From Marinilabiliaceae bacterium (GTDB lineage Bacteria > Bacteroidota > Bacteroidia > Bacteroidales > Marinilabiliaceae): a stretch of 14,291 nucleotides of DNA. Positions 1 to 5,689 of this stretch are shown one piece after another. The position numbers were made by a program, and so were the translations under genes. Under the pieces are notes generated by a model. The model was not told where the DNA came from and made no database searches. It saw only the letters and a program-made list of their open reading frames with translations. How positions within the stretch are numbered: position 1 is the first letter of the stretch; the number at the start of each line of letters is the position of its first letter. The DNA lies in contig JALVBA010000020.1 of NCBI GenBank assembly GCA_027010905.1, positions 1 through 14,291 of the forward strand, written 5' to 3'.

Positions 1-18
1 GTAATTTTCAAAAAAACT

Positions 19-1002
19 ATGGTAAAGAATAAAAAAGTACTTGTTACCGGTGGAGCCGGATTCATTGGTTCTAATCTGGTAGAGAAACTGTTAACATTAA
101 ACAATCAGGTTGTCTGCCTTGATAATTTTGCAACGGGAAAGAGAGAAAATATCGCTCCCTTTTTAAACGACTCAAATTTTCAGCTTATCGAAGGAGATAT
201 CCGTGACCTTGACACATGCAAAAAAGCTGTAAAAGGAGTATCCATTGTTTTGCATGAAGCAGCCTTAGGCTCGGTACCCCGATCAATTAAAGATCCAATC
301 ACCTCAAATGATGTGAACGTATCAGGTTTTGTGAACATGCTGATTGCCGCCCGGGATGAGGGAGTTAACAGATTTGTATATGCTGCCAGCTCATCAACTT
401 ACGGCGATAGTAAAGAACTACCCAAGGTAGAGGATGTTATCGGCAAACCGCTTTCTCCATATGCAATTACAAAGTATGTTAATGAACTGTACGCTGATGT
501 GTTCGGAAAACTATATGGTATGCAGATAATCGGATTAAGATACTTCAATGTATTTGGCAGAAGGCAGGATCCGGATGGTGCCTATGCAGCAGTAATTCCT
601 AAGTTTGTTAAGTCATTAATCAATAAAGAATCACCCATAATAAATGGTGATGGCACTTTCTCCCGTGACTTCACATACGTTGAAAATGTTATTCAGGCCA
701 ATATGCTTGCTGCTACTGTGGAGGATAATAATAATAATGCCGTAAATACAGTATACAATGTTGCATTTGGAGAGAGAACAACATTGAATCAGCTTGTAGA
801 TTATCTGAAAACTTTCTTATCGAAATTTGATAAAGAGATAGCTGATGTAGAGATAAAGTATGGGCCATCAAGGGAAGGTGATATACCCCATTCGTTAGCT
901 TCAATTAACAAAGCTAAAAGCCTCTTGAAGTACAGCCCTGAATTTAGTGTTCGTAGTGGTTTGAAAAGTGCTATTGAGTGGTACTGGAATAACTTAAAAT
1001 AA
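19..1002 (+). CDS. wbpP: UDP-N-acetylglucosamine (or its uronic acid) 4-epimerase, WbpP/TviC type
   Basis: Extended short-chain dehydrogenase that interconverts C4 epimers of a UDP-N-acetylhexosamine, or of its uronic acid, in the cytoplasm, supplying sugars for surface polysaccharide. Visible in the 327 residues: the NAD-binding GGAGFIG at 11-17, the ASSSTYG region with the catalytic Ser/Thr at about 124-128, and the Y148-x-x-x-K152 pair inside SPYAITKY. The stretch LGSVPRSIKDPITSNDVN at about 83-100, then KPLSPYAITKYVNELYADVF and RYFNVFGRRQDP, closely match what I recall of Pseudomonas WbpP and Salmonella TviC rather than galactose-specific GalE. Length is normal, and the ATG at 19 puts the glycine motif where expected. 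WbpP and TviC differ in substrate (UDP-GlcNAc versus UDP-GlcNAcA), and sequence reading alone cannot decide this. A nucleotide-sugar 6-dehydrogenase just outside the window on the left would point to a uronic-acid polysaccharide. It contains an in-frame GAT(AAT)4 run at 724-738. Confidence 0.9.
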   Translation: MVKNKKVLVTGGAGFIGSNLVEKLLTLNNQVVCLDNFATGKRENIAPFLNDSNFQLIEGDIRDLDTCKKAVKGVSIVLHEAALGSVPRSIKDPITSNDVNVSGFVNMLIAARDEGVNRFVYAASSSTYGDSKELPKVEDVIGKPLSPYAITKYVNELYADVFGKLYGMQIIGLRYFNVFGRRQDPDGAYAAVIPKFVKSLINKESPIINGDGTFSRDFTYVENVIQANMLAATVEDNNNNAVNTVYNVAFGERTTLNQLVDYLKTFLSKFDKEIADVEIKYGPSREGDIPHSLASINKAKSLLKYSPEFSVRSGLKSAIEWYWNNLK

Positions 1003-1027
1003 GTTACTAATAACTGAAATATCTCTC

Positions 1028-1054
1028 TTGTTTTAATAGTAAAAAATAAATTTG
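1028..1054 (+). promoter_or_regulatory. Candidate Bacteroidota promoter for the DUF4625 lipoprotein gene
   Basis: TAAATTTG at 1047-1054 fits the Bacteroidota -7 consensus TAnnTTTG. A TTG at 1028-1030 lies 16 nt upstream as a possible -33 element; this spacing is slightly short. It would give a leader of about 40 nt before the ATG at 1100. Assigned by motif matching only. Confidence 0.45.
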
Positions 1055-1099
1055 GGCATGTGTTAATTAAATTTGATACTGAAGTTAATAATAACAATT

Positions 1100-1876
1100 A
1101 TGAGGAAATTTAATCTGTTCTTAATAGTAGCATTAATTGCATCATTAACTATAAGTTGTGGTGATGATGTAGATGCTACAAAGCCGGATGTGACTATTCA
1201 AACTCCTTCGGAGAGTGATGAGTATGCTGTTGGTGAGACAATCTACTTTACGGCTACATTTTCGGATAATAAAGGACTAAAGAGTTGCTTAGTATCAATA
1301 AGCCTTGTGCAGGGTGTTGGCGATGGAAACCCCTGGACTCCATCTTCAATGTCAATTCCTCTTTCAGGCACATCTCAGTCTGTTGATAATATTACTCTGT
1401 TTGGAGAACCAATACCTCCTCGTCAGTCCGGCACATATAAAATAAAGTTTGAGGTGAGTGATAATGCTGATGTTCCAAACGTTACTGTTAAAGAGGTTAA
1501 TATTGAAATAATCTCTACTACACCTACATTGGAAGTCATTAAGCCTGCTGAGGGCTCTAAGTATAAGGAAGGAGAAGAATTTCTTCTGCTGTCCGCAACT
1601 TGTACTGACAATAAAGAGCTTAAAGAGTTGGTATATAAAGTAGATTTTATGGATTATGGAAAAAATATTCTGAAGGGAGCTACCGGAGTTAATGACCCAT
1701 GGGAGCCGGGAGAGGCCAAGTTTGAATTCACCGGTAATTCAAAAACTTTTACTGACACAATTCTTTATGGAGAGCAGATTCCGATATCAAAACATGGCAA
1801 TTATAAGTTGACTTTAACACTTTTTGATGCAGATGGCAACTCTACTGTTAAAGAGATAAATTTTGTTTTAGAATAG
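1100..1876 (+). CDS. Lipoprotein with two DUF4625 domains
   Basis: Predicted exported lipoprotein of 258 residues with no known function. The N-terminus has a short basic stretch (MRK), a hydrophobic core and a relaxed lipobox ending at C20 (LTISC), so it is probably anchored in the outer or inner membrane. The rest is two copies of one beta-sandwich-like unit, about 28-137 and 141-258. Each opens with a P-x-[VL]-x-[VI]-x-x-P segment and a hydrophobic strand, then has a SDNKGL or TDNKEL turn. Each closes with an N/D-PW-x-P segment, [LY]-[FY]-G-E-x-IP, G-x-Y-K and a T-V-K-E-[VI]-N-[IF] strand. This matches DUF4625 as known from Bacteroidota lipoproteins. A longer reading from TTG at 1073 is possible, but the ATG at 1100 starts directly on the signal peptide. 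A strong terminator follows. Such domains resemble carbohydrate- or surface-binding modules, but that is inference. Confidence 0.8.
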   Translation: MRKFNLFLIVALIASLTISCGDDVDATKPDVTIQTPSESDEYAVGETIYFTATFSDNKGLKSCLVSISLVQGVGDGNPWTPSSMSIPLSGTSQSVDNITLFGEPIPPRQSGTYKIKFEVSDNADVPNVTVKEVNIEIISTTPTLEVIKPAEGSKYKEGEEFLLLSATCTDNKELKELVYKVDFMDYGKNILKGATGVNDPWEPGEAKFEFTGNSKTFTDTILYGEQIPISKHGNYKLTLTLFDADGNSTVKEINFVLE

Positions 1877-1898
1877 AATCTTCAAAATATTTGAATAT

Positions 1899-1924
1899 AA
1901 AAAGGGCCATTGTGCCCTTTTTTT
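1899..1924 (+). terminator. Intrinsic terminator after the DUF4625 gene
   Basis: A perfect 9-bp inverted repeat, AAAAAGGGC (1899-1907) and GCCCTTTTT (1914-1922), encloses the 6-nt loop CATTGT and runs into a T tract of seven (1918-1924). It starts 22 nt after the lipoprotein stop codon. It also rules out a start at TTG 1891 for the next gene, because that reading would translate straight through the hairpin. Confidence 0.9.
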
Positions 1925-1944
1925 ATAACTATAAAACTATACTT

Positions 1945-3129
1945 ATGTTTGATTTTGACAAGCCAATCAACCGTTTGGGTACAAGCTCCTTTAAGTACGA
2001 ATTCAGAGAGAAATATTTTAAAAACCCGGATGTAATTCCGCTATGGGTTGCCGATATGGATTTTGCTTCTCCTCCTGCCATTTCAGAAGCTATAAAAGAG
2101 AGAATTGAACATCCTGTATTTGGCTATACAGTACGCAACAGTAGTTTTAACACCTCTATTAAAAACTGGCTTTACACCAAACACAGTTGGGATATTGAAA
2201 CATCATGGTTAGAATTCTCCCCGGGTGTTGTCTCAGGCCTGTCGATGGCGGTACTTGCGTACACCAAGCCGGGAGACGGAATTATTATTCAACCACCTGT
2301 TTACCCTCCCTTCTTTTCAGTAGTAAAAGATAATGACCGAAACGCTATGCATAACCCGTTAATACTCGATAATGGAAAGTACATTATAAATTTTGAGGAG
2401 CTAGAGCAACTGGCTTCTAAACCGGAAAACAAGATGTTAATTCTTTGTAGTCCGCATAATCCTATAGGCCGGCTTTGGAGCGAAGAAGAGTTAGTAAAAT
2501 TAGGTGAGATTTGTATTGCAAATGATGTGCTGGTAATTTCAGATGAGATACACTCCGACCTAGCAATATTTGGCAACAAGCATACTCCTTTTGCATCTAT
2601 TAGTGAATCTTTTGCCAACAATAGTGTTACCTTCATGGCTCCCAGTAAAACCTTTAATATAGCCGGATTCAGCACATCATACATTATATGTAAAAATAGG
2701 GAATTGCGTACTAAATACCGAAGGATTTTGCATAGTCTTCATCTCTACACTGGACATCTGCTAGGTGGTGTAGTTCTTGAAGCAGCCTACGACCATGGAG
2801 CTGAATGGCTCGATGAGCTGATTTTATATCTTGAGGGTAATATTAAATTTGTTGAGGAGTTTATCTCAATCCGGCTGCCATGGATAACTCTTACTAAACC
2901 GGAAGCAACATATCTGCTATGGCTCGACTTCAGAAAAACCGGTTGGGATCAGGATACCATAACCTCATTTTTAGCTAAAGATGCTAATGTGGGATTGAAC
3001 AATGGAACTCTGTTTGGTGAAGAGGGAAGAGGTTTTATGAGAATGAATATCGGGAGTCCTCGTTCCGTTTTACACGCTGCATTAATAAATATGGAAAAAG
3101 CTTTTGTGAAGAGTAATTTGAACAGATAA
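1945..3129 (+). CDS. patB: MalY/PatB-family PLP-dependent C-S lyase (cystathionine beta-lyase)
   Basis: Fold-type I aminotransferase-like enzyme of 394 residues. Family members cleave the C-S bond of cystathionine, cysteine or related beta-thio amino acids to give thiol, pyruvate and ammonia in the cytoplasm. The N-terminus (FDKPINRLGTSSFKY, then IPLWVADMDF at 31-40) is typical of MalY/PatB. PLP contacts are visible: N172 in SPHNP, D200 in ISDEIH, and the Schiff-base lysine K235 in APSKTFNIAG. The C-terminal domain has a conserved-looking R-x-N-x-G segment (RMNIGSPR) that should hold the substrate carboxylate. I chose the ATG at 1945, since upstream in-frame codons cross the terminator hairpin. 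Only about 20 nt separate that terminator from the start, and no TAnnTTTG box is visible, so the promoter is unclear. Whether it serves methionine biosynthesis or thiol release cannot be told from the sequence. Confidence 0.9.
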   Translation: MFDFDKPINRLGTSSFKYEFREKYFKNPDVIPLWVADMDFASPPAISEAIKERIEHPVFGYTVRNSSFNTSIKNWLYTKHSWDIETSWLEFSPGVVSGLSMAVLAYTKPGDGIIIQPPVYPPFFSVVKDNDRNAMHNPLILDNGKYIINFEELEQLASKPENKMLILCSPHNPIGRLWSEEELVKLGEICIANDVLVISDEIHSDLAIFGNKHTPFASISESFANNSVTFMAPSKTFNIAGFSTSYIICKNRELRTKYRRILHSLHLYTGHLLGGVVLEAAYDHGAEWLDELILYLEGNIKFVEEFISIRLPWITLTKPEATYLLWLDFRKTGWDQDTITSFLAKDANVGLNNGTLFGEEGRGFMRMNIGSPRSVLHAALINMEKAFVKSNLNR

Positions 3130-3169
3130 TTTCATATTTTTATACTTTAAGTAAATTAACTAAAGTGAG

Positions 3170-4180
3170 ATGAAATTTTGTTTGGCAATAGCGGTTCTTA
3201 CTCTCGCATTTTTTTCGTGTAGTTATAGGGTATCGCCTCCCGATAAGTACAGGTACACCCTTGCAGACACAGTCTTTATTAAAGTCAGGGATAGTAAACA
3301 GAAGATTGATTCAATATATGTTAATTCAAACAGTAAGGTACTCAAGGGTAATCTCAACGAAGGAAGATACTCTCTTTTAGCCTCAGAGTTTTATCCGGGA
3401 GCAAATAAACTCACGATACACACTGTTCTGAAAAGCGGTAGGAAAAGAGATGAGGACAGCAGCCTGTTTATCATCTCCGATATCATACCACGGAAGTATC
3501 ATATTCATGCGAATAAAACCTTACCACACGACACCTCTGCTTTTACGCAAGGACTGACATATTATAAAGGTTTTCTGTACGAATCAACAGGAATAAAGGG
3601 TAAGTCGCGCCTCATAATTATTAATCCACAAAACGGAATCTGTATTCGGGATAGTGCAACAGACATAAAACTGTTTAACGAAGATATCTCAATAATCAAT
3701 GATACTATATATCAGCTGACATGGAAAGATAGCGTAATGATTGTCCGTAATCTTGATTTTAGCATAATAAGAAAAGTCAATTTTCCTTCAGAAGGTTGGG
3801 GCTTATGCTCAAACAGTAGAATGCTATATTTCTCCGACGGAACAAACAAAATAATTAAATTTAATCCTCATTCAATGGAGTTTACTGACACAATAAGAGT
3901 TATTGACAATCTTGGGGCAGTGTACTACATTAATGAGATGGAGTGGATAGACAGGCACATCTGGGCGAACATTTATGGCAAAGATGAAATAGCTGTTATT
4001 GATCCCACTTCAGGAAAAATAATCTCAACGTTCACCATTGCCGGACTACTAGATAGAAAGCAATACCCAATGGCAGGAGTAATGAATGGCATTGCCTATG
4101 ATTCAGTCTCAGGCATGGTTTTCTTAACCGGAAAAAACTGGCCATTCATTAAAGTTTGCAACTCATATTTTGGGGAATAA
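3170..4180 (+). CDS. Glutaminyl-peptide cyclotransferase (plant/bacterial beta-propeller type), exported
   Basis: Converts N-terminal glutamine of proteins to pyroglutamate with release of ammonia. The catalytic part, about residues 110-336, is a Glu_cyclase_2 type propeller: FTQGLTY at 125-131, LYESTG at 136-141 with the family's conserved Glu, EGWGL at 208-212, a SDG turn at 222-224, NEMEW at 255-259, MNGIAYD at 305-311 and LTGKNWP at 319-325. The N-terminus has a hydrophobic signal with a weak lipobox ending at C17 (AFFSC), so it is probably a periplasmic lipoprotein. Residues about 25-105 form an extra beta-rich domain absent from the minimal enzyme. In Bacteroidota many proteins carry N-terminal Gln after signal peptidase I cleavage, which is the likely substrate pool (established for the group in general, inferred here). 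The gene lies 40 nt after the C-S lyase gene and may be read with it. Confidence 0.85.
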   Translation: MKFCLAIAVLTLAFFSCSYRVSPPDKYRYTLADTVFIKVRDSKQKIDSIYVNSNSKVLKGNLNEGRYSLLASEFYPGANKLTIHTVLKSGRKRDEDSSLFIISDIIPRKYHIHANKTLPHDTSAFTQGLTYYKGFLYESTGIKGKSRLIIINPQNGICIRDSATDIKLFNEDISIINDTIYQLTWKDSVMIVRNLDFSIIRKVNFPSEGWGLCSNSRMLYFSDGTNKIIKFNPHSMEFTDTIRVIDNLGAVYYINEMEWIDRHIWANIYGKDEIAVIDPTSGKIISTFTIAGLLDRKQYPMAGVMNGIAYDSVSGMVFLTGKNWPFIKVCNSYFGE

Positions 4181-4197
4181 ATAAAAAAATAGATTTG
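4169..4197 (+). promoter_or_regulatory. Candidate promoter for glycerate kinase
   Basis: TTTG at 4169-4172 and TAGATTTG at 4190-4197 are 17 nt apart, matching the TTG-N(17-23)-TAnnTTTG pattern described for Bacteroidota. The -33 part lies inside the end of the cyclotransferase gene. The predicted leader to the ATG at 4309 is about 105 nt. A palindrome GTTAA-N6-TTAAC (4197-4212) starts at the last base of the -7 element and could be an operator; that role is inference. Confidence 0.5.
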
Positions 4198-4222
4198 TTA
4201 AGAATTGTTAACCCTAGGTTTT

Positions 4223-4260
4223 GTGTCAAGATACCAATATGAGAAATAGTATCTTTCACA
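4223..4260 (+). promoter_or_regulatory. Inverted repeat in the glycerate kinase leader
   Basis: AAGATAC (4228-4234) and GTATCTT (4249-4255) form a perfect 7-bp stem with a 14-nt loop. After a small asymmetric internal loop (TC opposite T), GTG and CAC flank it and can extend the stem. No T tract follows, so it does not look like an ordinary terminator for the upstream gene. It could be an mRNA leader structure or a protein-binding site. Confidence 0.4.
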
Positions 4261-4308
4261 TTATTTTACTATCAGTTAATGCCATTTGGGGAGAGTAAAT
4301 ACTATTTT

Positions 4309-5439
4309 ATGAAAAAGAAAAAAGTACTCATTGTCCCCGATTCTTTCAAAGGAAGTTTGTCTGCCAAAGAGGTAGCCGACTCTATTGCCTCAGTATTTCC
4401 TAATGATAAATTTGAAGCTATTACTCTACCTGTTTCCGATGGAGGAGACGGTGTCATTGATGTGATATTGGCAAACAAAGGCTTTGAAAAGAAAGGACTA
4501 AAAATATTTAATGCTAATGGTATTATTAAAGAGACTGAATATCTGATTGATAAGCTAGGAGCTGTCTACATAGCTGTTTCAGGAGCTTCAGGCATTCAAG
4601 ACTTAAACAAAGCAACTCTTAATCCACTCAAAGCATCAACATTTGGCACAGGAGAGGTAATGAATTATGTCATAGATTCCGGCATAAAAGTGATAAATCT
4701 TTTTTTGGGAGGCAGTGCAACTATCGACGGTGGAACAGGAATGGTTGCAGCACTGGGTACATCATTTTACGAAGGAGATAACAAAATCACTCCATACGAT
4801 ACAAACCCTTTAATTAGATATGACAGTGTAAATATTGATACCCTTGCCGAACGTATGAAGGGTGTTAGCACAAATCTTATTTCTGACGTTGACAATCCGA
4901 TAACAGGAGAGTTTGGAGCCGCCCGGGTTTATGGCCCTCAAAAGGGTGCAGATAGTGAGAAGGTAGAAATGATTGAGAGTAGAATGTTACGATGGGTTAA
5001 GTTTTTGGAGAAGAGATTTGGAAAAGAGTTAAAACATCTACTCGGTATGGGGGCTGCTGGCGGTATTGGTCTGCCGATAATGGCATCTTCTGATTGTAAG
5101 ATTTTTCAAGGTGCAGAATGGTTTATCGACAAGTTAAATATTAGAGAGTTAATCAACCAGGCTGATGTAGTTATTACAGGCGAAGGAAGTATCGACAGAC
5201 AAACGTCGATGGGAAAAATACCCGGAGAGATTGCCGGAATTGCAGCTAATAAGGGGAAGGTTGTTATTGGTGTTTGTGGTAAGTCAGACGGAAAAGCTGA
5301 AAATTTCGATCAGGTATACTCTTTAATAAATCAGTTTAATGTTTCGGAGAAGTATGCCATGGCTAACACAAAAGAACTTTTGACAGAGATGGCCAAATCA
5401 ATAGCCAGTAAAATTATGCTGGCAAGTAAAATATCATAA
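4309..5439 (+). CDS. glxK: Glycerate kinase (GlxK/GarK family)
   Basis: Phosphorylates D-glycerate with ATP in the cytoplasm; the family usually makes 2-phosphoglycerate, feeding glyoxylate, tartronate or serine-derived carbon into glycolysis. The 376 residues show the full family pattern: PDSFKGSLSA at 10-19, SDGGDG at 43-48, GGSATIDGGTGM at 134-145, DVDNP at 193-197, GPQKGA at 209-214, GMGAAGGIG at 247-254 and TGEGSID at 290-296 followed by TSMGKIPG. I prefer the ATG at 4309 over the one at 4279. It places PDSFKGS ten residues from the start as usual, and GGGGAGAG at 4288-4295 offers a Shine-Dalgarno-like site about 13 nt upstream; nothing comparable precedes 4279. No glycerate-pathway partner is nearby, so it appears to stand alone between its own promoter and a noncoding gap. 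Confidence 0.92.
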   Translation: MKKKKVLIVPDSFKGSLSAKEVADSIASVFPNDKFEAITLPVSDGGDGVIDVILANKGFEKKGLKIFNANGIIKETEYLIDKLGAVYIAVSGASGIQDLNKATLNPLKASTFGTGEVMNYVIDSGIKVINLFLGGSATIDGGTGMVAALGTSFYEGDNKITPYDTNPLIRYDSVNIDTLAERMKGVSTNLISDVDNPITGEFGAARVYGPQKGADSEKVEMIESRMLRWVKFLEKRFGKELKHLLGMGAAGGIGLPIMASSDCKIFQGAEWFIDKLNIRELINQADVVITGEGSIDRQTSMGKIPGEIAGIAANKGKVVIGVCGKSDGKAENFDQVYSLINQFNVSEKYAMANTKELLTEMAKSIASKIMLASKIS

Positions 5440-5489
5440 ATTGGTTCCATACTAATTACCAATGATGATGATAACTCCAATCAGGAGTT
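5440..5489 (+). repeat. Two short inverted repeats after glycerate kinase
   Basis: ATTGGT (5440-5445) pairs with ACCAAT (5458-5463) across a 12-nt loop, and AACTCC (5473-5478) pairs with GGAGTT (5484-5489) across the 5-nt loop AATCA. Neither is followed by a T tract. They may help end transcription in another way or mark a processed 3' end. An (ATG)3 run lies between them at 5462-5470. Confidence 0.4.
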
Positions 5490-5513
5490 CAAGCAAATTA
5501 AATCTACGCATAA

Positions 5514-5612
5514 AAACAATGGACTCAAAAATACTTGGTAAAAAAGGTAAATGAGGCAAAATATTCCAAGGCTACCGACACTTTGGAGATTTTAATGCAG
5601 TGTAAATATTAA
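5514..5612 (+). other. Possible decayed gene tail in the glycerate kinase-lptD gap
   Basis: The 250-nt gap (5440-5689) holds no complete gene. One frame is open from 5514 to the TAA at 5610-5612 with no start codon. It ends in a protein-like string, VNEAKYSKATDTLEILMQCKY. In a different frame, codons from the ATG at 5462 run to a TGA at 5552-5554. Joining the two would need a frameshift near the A run at 5540-5545. I do not recognise either peptide, so this may be a relic or chance. Confidence 0.2.
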
Positions 5613-5654
5613 TACTAAATAACCGATTGTTTCAAACTGTGAGCATTTTTTAAT

Positions 5655-5662
5655 TATTTTTG
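5655..5662 (+). promoter_or_regulatory. Candidate -7 promoter element for lptD-ridA
   Basis: TATTTTTG followed by C fits TAnnTTTG and lies 27 nt before the proposed lptD start codon. No well-spaced TTG is seen upstream; the nearest, at 5627-5629, is 25 nt away. The -33 part is therefore uncertain. Confidence 0.45.
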
Positions 5663-5689
5663 CACAACACATAAACAACAGATAAAACA

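Noticed and set aside
724..738. GAT(AAT)4 repeat in the epimerase gene as a phase-variation site
   Set aside because: It is a trinucleotide run in frame, so length changes would alter only the number of Asn and not the reading frame.
1002..1015. Hairpin AGTTA-CTAA-TAACT after the epimerase gene
   Set aside because: It has only five AT-rich base pairs and no adjoining T tract, so it is not a convincing terminator.
1073..1099. Longer start (TTG 1073) for the DUF4625 lipoprotein
   Set aside because: It would add nine residues before a complete signal peptide. The ATG at 1100 starts on the usual short basic region.
1891..1944. Longer N-terminus for the C-S lyase from TTG 1891
   Set aside because: These codons run through the intrinsic terminator, and the peptide has no family match. 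The ATG at 1945 gives the normal start.
3135..3142. TATTTTTA as a promoter for the glutaminyl cyclotransferase gene
   Set aside because: The last base departs from TAnnTTTG and the nearest TTTG is only 14 nt upstream, so it is too weak to list.
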